Shown: in pieces, positions 45,791-56,240 of the stretch
Layout: each line of letters begins with the position of its first letter
How positions within the stretch are numbered: position 1 is the stretch's first letter
DNA from: Aaosphaeria pasadenensis
Taxonomy: Eukaryota > Ascomycota > Dothideomycetes > Pleosporales
Direction of reading: 5' to 3'
Assembly: GCA_022813625.1 (NCBI GenBank)
Contig: JAKLMB010000001.1
Span: forward strand, 1,550,001 to 1,614,000
Length of the DNA stretch: 64,000 nucleotides
The notes under the pieces: model-generated
The model's input: only the letters and a program-made list of their open reading frames with translations
Database searches by the model: none
What the model was told of the DNA's origin: nothing
Position numbers and translations under genes: made by a program

Positions 45791-47812
45791 TTAGTCAAGG
45801 CGACCTCCGCCCCTGTATCCTCCTCCTCCACGGCCACCCCTAAATCCACCCCCACCTCGAAACCTTCCTCCCCTTCCACCGCCTCTCCCTCCCTTGAACC
45901 CAGTATCATCTTTCCAAGGCCCGAAGTCTCCACCAACCTCAATCAGCCTGTCATCTTCGTCGAAAGAGAACCTGACTTTTTGGTTCAGATCATTGAACTG
46001 AGCACCTCTGCCCCTGACCTTCTCATCCGGGTTGTATTTTCTACTCGTTGCTTCGCGAAGCTCATCAAGTCGACGATCGGCGATGTTGTCCGACACGGGA
46101 AGGAAGTAGAGTTTGGGTTTCGCGGCCGTAGACTTGAATAGCTGATCGAGGGTCTGAAAGCTCTTTCCTAGATCCTTGCGAGTCTCTTCGTCGCTTGAAG
46201 CTTTTGGCAGAGGGGGTCCCTGTTGTTCGGATCCACGGCGGAATCGATCCATACTGGCTTTGGGGCCTCGGGGCGCGTTTGCTGGAGCGCGTGCGCCGAC
46301 TTCTTGGAACACGGCCTGCACACCGGTGCCTGCGTCTTCATGGATTTCATCATAGACCACTTCGAATCGCTTGGCGGTGATTGGGCGGCCCGAAGCGCGT
46401 GCCTCTTTCTCTGCGGCGATGGCATCTTCCTCTTCTTGAATCCAAAGATCAACCTTGTCTTCTGGGATGAAATCTACCCAGAGCTCTTTACGTTGGCCTT
46501 CCGGTGGCCAGACGCAGCCGTGGAGGCTGGAACGTACGCGTGAGGCAGCTGTGGTACTAGCAAAGAGCACAAGTGCATGCGTTCGTACGGGATCTAGAAA
46601 GAGTGATTTGAGGATTGAAGGGTCGGGCGAAGAATTTGGTGGCGAGGCGAGTGATATGAGGTGTTTACGGAGTGGATCTGGTCGGAGTGGGCGCATTAAA
46701 TCGCGGATATAGATAGCAGGTGTTGCAGGATGCAGTGCTGGAAATATAGGTCGATCGTCGGCCGTTGCTTCGGCGGAGACTGTTGGCTCGGACGGCGGGA
46801 GTATGTCTTTGTATCGATTGTCCTTCTCCTTCTTCTCTGTTACCGCGCTTTGTTCTTTCACTGCCTCGGACTCTTCTGTCTGTTCTCTCTCCTCCTTCTC
46901 TTCGACCTTATCCACCTCTGCTTCTGGTGCGCGCTGCTCCATGACCACATCCGTGTCTTCCTTCAGGTGAACATTGTCCGCAGCTATTTCACTTGGTCGG
47001 GGCTTCTTGGCTCGTAGATCTTGTGATGCGACATCTGGGGATTGGCTTCTGCGCTTGCGCTTCTTCGTATCTGCCTCCAGCTCTTCCGTGTTTAATCTCG
47101 ACGCATCTATAGATGCATTTGTGGATGTTTCCGGAATGGGAGCTAGGGTAGCCTTCTCCACCGACTGTTTCTCGTTCGGATCGGGTGATGGGGTGCGTGG
47201 ATCTTTCATTGCGAAGTCTTGTGTCTCTGTCTGCGGCGTAGTGTCCGAAGGTTGTACTATAGTGTCTGCTGTCGTGGTTGCATCGTCCAGCGCATCTGGT
47301 GTAGTTTCCTTCTCCGTAGGCAATGCCTCAGAAGGTTCTCGAGAAGGCTCGCGAGAAGGTTCGCGAATAGGTTCAGATGGGCTTTGCGGTGCAGCTTCCT
47401 GTTGTTTCTCGGGTTCCACTATAGGGGTGGCATCTGCAGCTGGTATGGGCTCGGGAACGTCCTCCTGGGATGTAGAGTTGGATACTGGCTCTTCCTGAGT
47501 AACTTCTTTGCGGTCGTTAGTCCAGTTATCATTGTTGAAGTGCAGTGCTCTATTACCTGGGCTTGGCGCAGTCTCCTCTTGCACCGGCTCCTCCGCAGGC
47601 TTCACCTCAGATTCAGGAGCCTCGGGAGCTTCAGGAGCTTCCAAAACCTCAGGGGTTTGCTCAGTCTCCGCGGGCGCTGCATTCTCCTCTTGATCGCGTT
47701 CCTCGAGCTTTTCGATTATCTGCGCCTTACGCGTGAGTCCTGTGGAAGCTATTCCGCGGTCTTTGAGGATTTGGCGCAAGTTCGCGACCGTGAGCTTGTT
47801 ATAGTCGGTCAT
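45791..47812 (-). CDS. Acinus-like SAP-domain protein of the ASAP/EJC-associated type
   Basis: An intronless 673-residue protein. The start is the ATG at 47812 (MTDYNKLTVANLRQIL); an earlier in-frame region upstream reads like leader. A SAP domain (about residues 5-40) is present: LTVANLRQILKDRGIASTGL with TRKAQIIEKL. A long Glu/Pro/Ser-rich region with REPSREPSREPSE repeats follows. About 385-475 is RRM-like (AIYIRDLMRPLRPDPLRKHL...THALVLFASTTAASRVRSSL). The segment KPKLYFLPVSDNIADRRLDE near 565 matches the RSB motif by which acinus binds RNPS1 and SAP18. The C-terminus is an RGG/FRGGGG tail (about 640-673). In animals acinus works in nuclear mRNA processing; the fungal role is inferred. Confidence 0.87.
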   Translation of the reverse strand: MTDYNKLTVANLRQILKDRGIASTGLTRKAQIIEKLEERDQEENAAPAETEQTPEVLEAPEAPEAPESEVKPAEEPVQEETAPSPGNRALHFNNDNWTNDRKEVTQEEPVSNSTSQEDVPEPIPAADATPIVEPEKQQEAAPQSPSEPIREPSREPSREPSEALPTEKETTPDALDDATTTADTIVQPSDTTPQTETQDFAMKDPRTPSPDPNEKQSVEKATLAPIPETSTNASIDASRLNTEELEADTKKRKRRSQSPDVASQDLRAKKPRPSEIAADNVHLKEDTDVVMEQRAPEAEVDKVEEKEEREQTEESEAVKEQSAVTEKKEKDNRYKDILPPSEPTVSAEATADDRPIFPALHPATPAIYIRDLMRPLRPDPLRKHLISLASPPNSSPDPSILKSLFLDPVRTHALVLFASTTAASRVRSSLHGCVWPPEGQRKELWVDFIPEDKVDLWIQEEEDAIAAEKEARASGRPITAKRFEVVYDEIHEDAGTGVQAVFQEVGARAPANAPRGPKASMDRFRRGSEQQGPPLPKASSDEETRKDLGKSFQTLDQLFKSTAAKPKLYFLPVSDNIADRRLDELREATSRKYNPDEKVRGRGAQFNDLNQKVRFSFDEDDRLIEVGGDFGPWKDDTGFKGGRGGGRGGRFRGGGGFRGGRGGGGYRGGGRLD

Positions 47813-48297
47813 AATGGGATGGATGAATGATTGTTTGTCGAAATATACTACGATACTGCATTTAGGTGCAACGGAATAAATCAATGTTAATACAAGAGTA
47901 TGTGGGTGCTGGAATAGAGAAAAGGAATGTTTGTAAAGCCCGCTTCAATGCAATGAACACGACATGACCGTTTTCAATCAAAGAAGTTTGGTCGCGTTTC
48001 ACGACGCTACTACCCTTGGCGCGCGCATCATTCAAGCCACCTGGGTCATAGACCACGTGACACTTGTATTGTCTCTTTGTACGGCAATTTACGATGGAAC
48101 AATGTCAAACAAACGGGAAGCATATCTATCTTCGAACACACACTTTAGATGGTCTTGTCCAATGGTTGTTCTCCATATCGGTTTTAAATTCATGGTATCT
48201 TATGCTCCCTTTTCTACCCTGGATGTATGTATGTACCATATTCGTTACGGTACCAAATATGAATGAATCCGCGACCGTTTTAGCAATGTTTGCACCT
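47813..48297. other. Intergenic region
   Basis: About 485 bp between two minus-strand genes, so it holds the acinus-like promoter and the 3' flank of the next gene. No gene is seen. Confidence 0.55.
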
Positions 48298-49815
48298 TTA
48301 ATCCTCGTCACGAAGAAAGCTGCCCCCAAAAGGCCGTCTTTGCATCTTGCGAGTATCGACCTTCCGCTTCCCTCCTTTGTTCCTCTTCTCTTGCTCTCTC
48401 CCCTTTAGCCATTGCTCCCGTACGTTCTTCCCATTCTTGTTGCTTTTGGGTGCCAGGGCACTGTTCTGATGATCAAGAACACGTACGCTGAGGGAGCCCT
48501 TCTTCAAATCTTTAACGCGTTTCTGGCTTTGTTCTGCAAACTTGATATGTCGGCTGAGGTTCTCCTTGCGTATCTCTTCGGCAGACTTGCCAGGAATTTC
48601 CGCCGGAGGGGTTGGTGGTCGAATGTCTCCAGCGGCCTCGAGAAGGGAAGCTGGCAGAAGGGCGGGCAGGTTGTTGGCATCAATATCAAGCCCTGCTCGC
48701 TTGCTGTAGGGTTGCTTTCTAGCTTCCACCTTCGCGTACTCGCTTGCTCTCTTTTCAAGACGTTTCCTTTTCTGCGCCTGCTCCTCTGCCATACGTTCAG
48801 CACGCTCCTGCTTTCTGGCCCGCTCTCTCTCCTGCTGGGCCTTGAAAGCCTTCGCGGCTTCGGCCTCAACCGCTTTGACTTTTGTGATAGCTGAAGAGGC
48901 AGTGATCTCCTCTGGAGCTTCGTCAGAATCAGAATCCTCCTCTTCATCGTCATGCGCTTCTTCCTCTACAATGGGTTGCTGCGCGGTGATATCTAAGGAA
49001 ACAGCCCCTTCCTCTTGATGAGGCTCCTCGCTGCCGAATCGAACGTGACTCTTCTTGGTCTCAGCTTCTTGCCCTGCCTTGGACTCTTGTGTTGAAATAG
49101 CCTCTTCTGTTTCTTCGCCCTCCCATGTCGATGAAGGGACCTCGTCTGGTATGCTAGCTTTGCTCCTTCTCGCAGTGGGTGTCTCCTCCGGAACCTTGGC
49201 CTGTTGTGACTTCTTTCCTGACGTCTTCTTAGTAGAAGACGCGGGCTTAGCCTTAGGTGTCACTGAACCCTCCTTGTCAGGAAGTACCGATGCCGGGGTC
49301 TCGAATACAGAACCCTTCTTATGTGTGGCTGGTGTATAGAATGCATCCTCTTTCGACGACATTGGTGTCGCAGCTTGATTGATCTCTGCAGCAACCTCGA
49401 GCGCACTCGGCGGCGAGCTGTGTCGAAGGCGACGACTCCGGCGGGGCTCTCCGTCTTCTTCTTTTTGGTGCTTCTCGCGCAGTGGAAGGGCCTCTGTGGG
49501 TTCGGCGGTGTCTACGGCGTTCTGCTCGTCGTCGGCGGTAGTGCTTTCCTTATGGGCGGCATCCTCTTCATTGATAATCGAAGTCCTCCTCTTCTTCGAT
49601 ACCGTAGGCGTGTCTTGCGCATCCAATTCCCTTTTGCCTTTTGTCTTTGAGGCCGAACCTTGCGGCGTCACTGGCCCACGTCGCGTAGATGTGACCATTT
49701 CGTCTGAAGCGCCGTGACTTGTTGGTGGAGCTTTTTTAACTTCCTCACGAACGTCCTGGACCGACGGCGATCGACTCAAAATACGTTTGGCGGTGTTGAA
49801 CACTTTATTGAACAT
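48298..49815 (-). CDS. Utp16-like nucleolar protein (probable ribosome biogenesis factor)
   Basis: An intronless 505-residue, highly charged protein starting at ATG 49815 (MFNKVFNTAKRILSRSP); the longer frame from 49875 starts at TTG. The middle is Ser/Glu/Lys-rich with nuclear-localisation-like KKRR and RRSRRLR motifs. Residues about 315-385 are a coiled coil of KAQQERERARKQERAERM type. The C-terminal 130 residues contain the apparently conserved part: LPALLPASLLEAAGDIRPPT, then VRVLDHQNSALAPKSNKN and basic RKMQRRPFGG. This resembles the fungal U3 snoRNP-associated Utp16 family, small-subunit pre-rRNA processing factors. The assignment rests on recalled C-terminal pattern and is not certain. 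Confidence 0.7.
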   Translation of the reverse strand: MFNKVFNTAKRILSRSPSVQDVREEVKKAPPTSHGASDEMVTSTRRGPVTPQGSASKTKGKRELDAQDTPTVSKKRRTSIINEEDAAHKESTTADDEQNAVDTAEPTEALPLREKHQKEEDGEPRRSRRLRHSSPPSALEVAAEINQAATPMSSKEDAFYTPATHKKGSVFETPASVLPDKEGSVTPKAKPASSTKKTSGKKSQQAKVPEETPTARRSKASIPDEVPSSTWEGEETEEAISTQESKAGQEAETKKSHVRFGSEEPHQEEGAVSLDITAQQPIVEEEAHDDEEEDSDSDEAPEEITASSAITKVKAVEAEAAKAFKAQQERERARKQERAERMAEEQAQKRKRLEKRASEYAKVEARKQPYSKRAGLDIDANNLPALLPASLLEAAGDIRPPTPPAEIPGKSAEEIRKENLSRHIKFAEQSQKRVKDLKKGSLSVRVLDHQNSALAPKSNKNGKNVREQWLKGREQEKRNKGGKRKVDTRKMQRRPFGGSFLRDED

Positions 49816-49976
49816 GGCGTTGCGGAGGTTTGGATTTTTTTTCTGGCGCCAAGGAGGATGATTGGACCCTTCCAAAAAAAGGTTTCGGCAGAAGCTCGGT
49901 CATAAATGGAGCTCTTATGCTCATCGACTGAGCTTCTATGGATTGACTTTTGACAACCCAATTCCTCCTGTAAACA
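49816..49976. promoter_or_regulatory. Compact bidirectional promoter
   Basis: Only 161 bp separate the divergent ATGs of the Utp16-like gene and the mitochondrial Sel1-like gene. It contains a T run (GGATTTTTTTTCT) near 49834 and CTCATCGA at 49920, one base from the PAC core CTCATCGC of ribosome biogenesis promoters. Co-regulation of the two genes is an inference. Confidence 0.55.
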
Positions 49977-51422
49977 ATGGCACTCAATTCGGTGGCCCGC
50001 GCCAATTTCCTACGAGGTGCGCTGCCACGTTCAAATCCGGAGGTTTGCGTGTTCTGCCAGGCTCGAAAACAGCGCCCCTCCGCATTCTCCCCTCCAACGG
50101 CATCATCATGGACTTCCACGCGCGCAGCATCCCATAGATCAAATAATTCAGGCCCAAGGAGGGTTAGAGCCGATCCACAGAGGTCACCTCAAGAACTGCG
50201 CGCTGAGTTCGACCAGAAAAATCGAGGCACCCATTTTGCGACCATGAAGTCACAGCGATTGATTGCTATGCCCGCTGCGGCTGCGGAAACCATTATTCGT
50301 GATATCCTCAAATCGCCGCCCAAAACTATTTCTGCGGACCTGGCTTTAGGTCTAGTAGAAGGTTAGCTTTCCAATTGATAAATGTAGAAGGGGCATGAGC
50401 TGATTACGTTTCCAGCGAACTCTCGATATAAAATAGATCTGGAAGACATCACGAACCTCGCCATAACGACCTACCGGATTCCCGACGCCGACGCATCCGG
50501 GAGCAAGCTACCGCCAAGTCCACACAAGAACATATCAAAGACCCTACTCCTGTCCTGCTGCAAAGCCAAAGAGCCCGGTGCCATCATGCACATAATGAAC
50601 GCAGTCTATCTTGCGAGCTCGAAAGACTCAGCAAGGCAGATAGCAAGTCTTTTTTCGCCAGCTGAGATCCGATCGTGTCGCCAGGATCTCGAAGCATTGG
50701 CCGATACTGATTTTGCTGACGCGAAGACGTTGCTGGGCCTGTTCGCCGAGAGAGAAGGCAACGAGCAGGCTGCGTTTCAGCTCTATGAACAAGCTTTGGA
50801 ATTGAAAAATGTCAAGTACAATATGGGCGAGGTGCACCCCATGGGCCTGCCGCGATTTGCTCCGTGGAATGCCCTAGGAACGCTGCTCATGACCAGCCAA
50901 AATCCGGAGTTGAGAGAAAAAGCCAAGCAAGCGTTCACGAAAGGAGCTTTGGAGGGTGATGACCCAGTCGCATATTATCATCTAGCATCGTTCGAGGATA
51001 AGGAAAGCGGCAAATGGCTGCAATACATGCACAAGGCGGCTGGAGCTGGGCATAGGGAAGCCATGTACGAGCTAGGGCATTTCTTCATGAAGATCAATTC
51101 CCAGGGACGTGGGAAGGTAGACACTTCGCATCTACATGACAAGACGGTTGTGCGGTCGCTCTGGTGGCTGACGATGTGGAAAGAGGATAGTCCAAGGAAC
51201 TTGGGGTTGGAGTGGTTCACTGTTGCCGCGGAGAGTGGACATAAACCTTCAATGCTGGAGCTGGCAGATGTTTCGGAGATCGAAGACCAGACAGATGTAG
51301 CAATCGGCTGGCTCCAGACTATAGCCGATCCACCGCCGTCTGACCAGGCGGAGGAGTGGCCCATATTGGCTGCGGAGGCGAAGAAGAAACTTTTGAGGGT
51401 GAAAAGGAAGACGCTCGCCTAA
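49977..51422 (+). CDS. Mitochondrial-targeted Sel1/TPR-like repeat protein
   Basis: Exons 49977-50361 and 50416-51422 (54-nt intron) give about 463 residues. The first 60 residues are basic and Ser/Ala/Arg-rich (MALNSVARANFLRGALPRS), typical of a mitochondrial presequence. Repeats of alpha-helical pairs begin near residue 220: ADAKTLLGLFAEREGNEQAA, then APWNALGTLLMTSQ, PVAYYHLASFEDKES, REAMYELGHFF and LGLEWFTVAAESGHKPSMLELADV, the Sel1-like pattern with Ala-Gly and His/Asp-rich turns. The C-terminus is basic (KKKLLRVKRKTL). The specific role is unknown; such proteins often serve in respiratory-chain or mitochondrial translation assembly. It shares a promoter with the Utp16-like gene. Confidence 0.82.
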
Positions 51423-51544
51423 GGTCATGTACAGTTTTCACTGGTCCCAGTTGGCAATCTACTCATAGCAATATGTTGGATAGCATCTACTCAATGATAC
51501 CCAAGATTCAATCATTCACACAATATGTCTTCGGTTCACAATCG

Positions 51545-52510
51545 TTATTCGATTGCATCAGCTCCCTTCGCGAAATCTCCACAAGTCGTACAGAACCCAA
51601 AGGTTCTTGCGGCATTGAACTGAAAAGCCTGTTGTGCAAACTCCGGACTCGAAGTACCACATCCATCAGCGAGTAAGATACAATCATATCCTTTACTGAA
51701 TGCATCCATCAGGGTCCCGCCTACACACTGATCGGTATTGACGCCGGTGAAGAACAAAGTTCGAATACCCTCAGCTTCGAGAAAATCTTCCAGGTCGGTC
51801 CTCTCACCCCATATACCAGACATACGATTCTTATGTATCCAAACATCTGGCGTCTTGTCCAATTTGGAGCCTTCTTCATAGATCGTATCGAGTGGAGGAT
51901 ACAGCGCCGCATTCCATGTATCACGCATCAGAAGTCGGCCCCCATCGACTCTGTCGCCGTTCTCGAGAACGACTTCGCCGCATTGCGATCCAAGGCCCCT
52001 GGAAGCCTTTCTTGCTTTCCCAGGTTTGGCTTCGGAGCGTACCTCTCCAAATTTATCGACACCAATACCGTGCTCAGCTTCTGTCCATCCGTCGCCAAAA
52101 CTACTGTCCTCATCCACGGCCTCGAATCCAAAAGCACGGGTCACGGCTGGCGGCATAGTCTTTACCTCCTCTTCTGTGAGGCCCCAGTTCACCCAGATGA
52201 TACGAATGCCTGCCTTCCGCGCCGCGGGAACAGCGTGATCTACGAGCTGCTTAAGAGCACCATGACCTGCGCTCTCCTTAGATCGACCGAAGGCGGGACT
52301 GAGGAAGAAGTTTTGCATATCGATGATGACCAGGGCGGAGAGCGAGGGGCTGATAGTGATGGGTGTAGTTGTTGTCTCGATAGTGATCTTTGGTCCGCGG
52401 GAGGCTCTGGTCAAATTGAACTCATTGCGAGTAGAATGAAGCCATCTGTTCGTGGCCGGTCCTATCTGAGATTTGCGATGTTGAGAAGTTGCATTCATTG
52501 ATCCCGCCAT
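51545..52510 (-). CDS. Isochorismatase-fold cysteine hydrolase
   Basis: An intronless 321-residue protein; the chosen ATG is at 52510 (MAGSMNAT), with a second Met at 52498. The isochorismatase-like fold is clear: the catalytic Asp in ALVIIDMQNFFLSP near residue 65, Lys in WIHKNRMSG near 215, and Cys in TGVNTDQCVGGT near 255 form the Asp-Lys-Cys triad. An inserted loop (about 130-180) is rich in Gly/Lys. The gene ends 122 bp from the convergent Sel1-like gene. Family members hydrolyse amides such as nicotinamide, N-carbamoyl amino acids or isochorismate; substrate cannot be assigned. Cytosolic location is expected. Confidence 0.9.
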   Translation of the reverse strand: MAGSMNATSQHRKSQIGPATNRWLHSTRNEFNLTRASRGPKITIETTTTPITISPSLSALVIIDMQNFFLSPAFGRSKESAGHGALKQLVDHAVPAARKAGIRIIWVNWGLTEEEVKTMPPAVTRAFGFEAVDEDSSFGDGWTEAEHGIGVDKFGEVRSEAKPGKARKASRGLGSQCGEVVLENGDRVDGGRLLMRDTWNAALYPPLDTIYEEGSKLDKTPDVWIHKNRMSGIWGERTDLEDFLEAEGIRTLFFTGVNTDQCVGGTLMDAFSKGYDCILLADGCGTSSPEFAQQAFQFNAARTFGFCTTCGDFAKGADAIE

Positions 52511-52977
52511 CAAGGGCTGGTCTGTTGAATCGGATCAGAAACTTGGTTGGAACAGAAGTGGAGGCTGTAAGGGCGTGTTTATACAATGCAATCTTGAAAA
52601 AAAACCATGGTAGCTATCCAACAGGCGACTGTGACGTATCTTGGAGATAGGCCATCATAACGCATTGGCTATGATATACATGGGAGGTTGGGGGTAGATC
52701 ATGGCGGGGTAGCTATTTGAGGTGGGAGAAAGCTATGTACCTAACTATTACTGATAAATGAATTTAATCATGTCTGTATGTCTAACCTCCAATATAAATG
52801 CCAACTCATTGGAATATGGCTACGATGTATGTCTAGGAGCGACCAATTCTCATGCCGAAACCGCCGGACTTGAGATATTGGTCGGCCTCTCTTCGCTGAA
52901 CCTTGCGTGAATATACATTGGGAAACCTAGGACAACTTTGTCCTCTACAGATATGCCAAGGATTGCCAAACTCAACG
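52511..52977. other. Intergenic region
   Basis: About 470 bp between the start of the hydrolase gene and the 3' end of the next minus-strand gene. No gene is seen. Confidence 0.55.
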
Positions 52978-53625
52978 TCAATCATCAATGTCTGTCATGG
53001 CATCTTCAGGCCTGTCCAGATGACACATTGCCAGAATCAGACGCTCTGGCTCATCGCCGAAATTTTGATCCCCTAAGTAGCAATACTTCCCAAGCCCCAC
53101 ACGACCGATTGCAGCATAAGCCATCGAAGTTCCGGGTGTGGATGCCGCCGAATATATCAACTGGGAATTTGGTACTCTTCCAAGGAACAAAGCTTTGGAC
53201 TGAAACGATCTGGTCAAGGTCGAGGTCCGGACTAGGTTTTCGTCTGTTGTGTACAAATGAACCTCATGGTCCCCGAAGGCCGTGACTTGCCATCTCAGAT
53301 GGAGGTGATCCTTGATAATCGTATCGAGCCGTTCCCAAGGAACTGTAGAAGCAAAGAAACCAATGGTGATTGTCGTGCAGCCGTGTTTTGTACATTCCAC
53401 TACCGCATCGAGCAAACGTCGACTCTCTGGATCGTCCCGTGTAATGGCAGAATCCGTGATGAGTATGACATTTGGCCATCCCGTGCTGATATAGTTAAGT
53501 GCATCTTGAATCGTGGTGGATTCGTGCAGCGAGGCCCGTGAGAGGAGTTTGGGTAATAATTGTTGGTAGAGTTGACGGGCCGAGAAGGAGAAGCCTTCAA
53601 ATGATAGGACGAGGACGTTGGGCAT
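52978..53625 (-). CDS. Fungal glutamine-amidotransferase-fold-like protein, unknown function
   Basis: An intronless 215-residue protein starting at ATG 53625. It begins MPNVLVLSFEGFSFSARQLY and has alternating beta and alpha segments (NVILITDSAI, TTITIGFFAS, VHLYTTDEN, KALFLGRVP), as in ThuA/GATase-1-like folds. It belongs to a fungal family I recall only as hypothetical, with TDPGITKS-like, FASFI-like and GKLGYIGDVN-like motifs; here the equivalents are TDSAITRD, FFASTVP and GKYCYLGDQN. No catalytic Cys-His pair of true glutaminases is obvious, so it is probably not an amidotransferase. Function is unknown. Confidence 0.75.
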   Translation of the reverse strand: MPNVLVLSFEGFSFSARQLYQQLLPKLLSRASLHESTTIQDALNYISTGWPNVILITDSAITRDDPESRRLLDAVVECTKHGCTTITIGFFASTVPWERLDTIIKDHLHLRWQVTAFGDHEVHLYTTDENLVRTSTLTRSFQSKALFLGRVPNSQLIYSAASTPGTSMAYAAIGRVGLGKYCYLGDQNFGDEPERLILAMCHLDRPEDAMTDIDD

Positions 53626-54058
53626 GGTCGCAACTATACATATGCAAGGACAAAAGACATGAGAGGAGCGCTAGCTGTTTGGGAATACAACACAAAGCGA
53701 CTGAACAGTAACAATTATGGCGTGTTTAATTATTCAACAACGAACGACCGGAGGTGGTGCTGCAGACGCAGTTGCAGGTGGGGGGTCCAGTCCAATCAGA
53801 TGTAACTTGGACCTTTAAATTTAGCGATGAGATCTAGGGCGGAACTTGACTCAGGGAAGGGCTGCAGTGACGTTGATTGTTCCTGTGGATGACTCTATCC
53901 CCCACTACGGAAACACAGCCTTAAACTCCAGTCATTTTCTGGTGAATAACAATCATCCTCCTCAATCATTGCGCAAGCTTATATATGTCGAGCAAGCCAC
54001 AGTGAATTTCAGGATCACTCATTCCATTCTATCCCATACAACTTTACACATTTCCCAC
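53626..54058. other. Divergent promoter region of the fungal GATase-like and VMS1 genes
   Basis: 433 bp between divergent ATGs. It should contain both promoters. No other gene or repeat is evident. Confidence 0.55.
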
Positions 54059-56079
54059 ATGGCGCAAAAGACCGGGAAAGTCGAGCAATTGCTGCAACGG
54101 CCGCTTTATGGTGCGCAACCTCATATTCCACACATGTTCACTGCCTAACCTTTTCTCTGATAGTGTTCGACCTGCCCGAAGAGATCCTGTCGACACTCAC
54201 CCTCAAAGATCAACCTGCACAGATAACTCCAGACACTCCTCCACAAATACCGACACCTGCAAGCGAGACCTCCGAGAAACCAGACACCGAAAATGGACCT
54301 GCGAAAGCCACCGCATGTAACCTGTGCGGTCTCACCTTCCCGTCGGTCGCGGCGCAACGAGATCATGTTCGATCAGACCTCCATGGCTATAACTTGAAGC
54401 TCAAACTGAAAGGCGCGAAGCCGGTCAGCGAGGATGAATTCGAGAAGCTTGTTGGCGATCTAGACGAGAGTATATCTGGCTCAGATAGCTCGGAATCCGA
54501 CCCTGAAGAGAATGAAGAGGATGGTGGCAAAGCAAAAGATAGCACACTGAGCGCACTCCTCAAGAAGCAAGCAAAGATATCCAATCCAGAGTTCGATGAG
54601 TTCGCATCGAAGAAGAAGCAGCGTGGAGCTGGGAAGCCCCCTTTGTTCTGGTTCACGTCCCCGCTATTGCCAGAGAATACATCGTTGGGGGTATATCGCG
54701 CAATATTCTCGGATGCAGAGCAAGAGGAGGAATCACACATCATCGACACCATACGCAAGAAACAGCTTTCGCCGATGTCGATCCCAAAACTCAACCCTGA
54801 CGGCGGCGTGCCATTACCGAAGACTGATGTCGGACCACACTTCTTCCTTTGCATGATCGGAGGTGGTCACTTCGCCGCCATGATAGTTGCGCTTGCTCCT
54901 AAGACTGGCAAGAAGAATGGAATTGATGAGCGATCAGCGACCGTCATTGCACATAAGACATACCATCGATACACGACTCGAAGAAAACAGGGAGGCGCAC
55001 AATCGGCTAACGATGCTTCAAAGGGCAATGCACACTCCGCTGGTTCCTCGCTCAGACGATACAACGAGGCTGCCCTGACAAGCGACGTCCGCAACCTGCT
55101 TCAGGGCTGGAAAGAATTGATCGATTCTGCAGATTTGGTCTTCATCCGAGCGAGCGGCGTCACAAACCGACGTACCCTATTCGGACCTTACGATGGCCAA
55201 GTGCTACGAAATAACGACCCCAGGAATCGGGGCTTCCCTTTCAACACTCGGCGCGCCACGCAAAAGGAACTAATGCGTGCTTTTGTGGAACTGACTCGGG
55301 TCAAGCAGAGCACGATAGATGAGGCCGCCCTGGCTGCACTCGAGCAATCCCAAGCCAACGAGGCACCCGCCGCCAAACCCGCCAAACCCAAGCCACAAAA
55401 GCCATCGAAAGAAGAGGAAGTCGCCATGCTACATACCTCACAACTGATCCCGCTCATCAGGCGATCGAAAGTGCCTGCGCTGTTAAACTACATAAAAACC
55501 AACGATATTTCACCCACCTTCAGATTCTCCCCGGAGAACCATCATGCACCGACCCCTCTGCATCTCGCCGGCTCCACGAGATCACCCCTCGTCGTCTCTG
55601 CCCTTTTGACCAAAGCCAAAGCCGACCCAACAGTCCTGAGCGACGCAGCTCACACACCGTACAGTCTGGCCGCCGGCGACCGAGCCACCGAGGATGCATT
55701 CCGTCTGGCGCGGTTCGAGCTCGGAGAAGCAGCCTGGGACTGGGAGAAAGCCGGCGTGCCCTCACCCCTTTCGAAGTCCGAAGTCGATAAGCGAGATGCA
55801 GAAGAGAAAGCAGCGAAGGCCGCCGAGGACAATGCAGAGGCTGTTCGGAGGAAAGCCGAGACAGAAAGATTGAGGAAGGAGAGCAGGGCGGAGGAGGAGA
55901 GGAAACTGGAGTCGAGGATAGGGAAAGGGAAGACGCTGGGAGCGGCTATGCAGAAGACGGGTGCTGAGAAGAGAGAAGAGGATGCACGCGGCCTGACTCC
56001 CGAAGCCAGAGCTCGATTGGAGAGGGAGAGGAGAGCTCGAGCTGCTGAGGAAAGGTTCAAGCGCATGCAGGGCAACTGA
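54059..56079 (+). CDS. VMS1: Vms1/ANKZF1, peptidyl-tRNA hydrolase of ribosome quality control
   Basis: Vms1 releases stalled nascent chains from 60S ribosomes and protects mitochondria; it recruits Cdc48/p97. Exons 54059-54110 and 54164-56079 join across a 53-nt intron in phase, giving about 655 residues, with the start RPL-Y-VFDLPEEIL typical of the family. A C2H2 finger (CNLCGLTFPSVAAQRDHVRS, then DLH) lies near 68-90. The VLRF1 catalytic domain (about 155-400) contains FLCMIGGGHFAAMIVAL, and the glutamine in KQGGAQS near residue 297 matches the reported catalytic Gln. Weak ankyrin-like repeats lie near 480-520 (TPLHLAGSTRSPLVVSALL). The C-terminal coiled coil ends in a VCP-interacting motif RX5AAX2R (RERRARAAEER). 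Confidence 0.95.
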
Positions 56080-56240
56080 ACGCTAGGATCTGGGGAGTAA
56101 TGTATAATTCAATTACAGTTCAAAAACACAACGCCAGTCATGGCTGTACATCACTCGTCTAATTCATGCAATGTTGCTTTGTCTATCCCAGCACGTCTCC
56201 CTATTTACAAAGACGCTACGAAATTTTCACCTCTCATACT

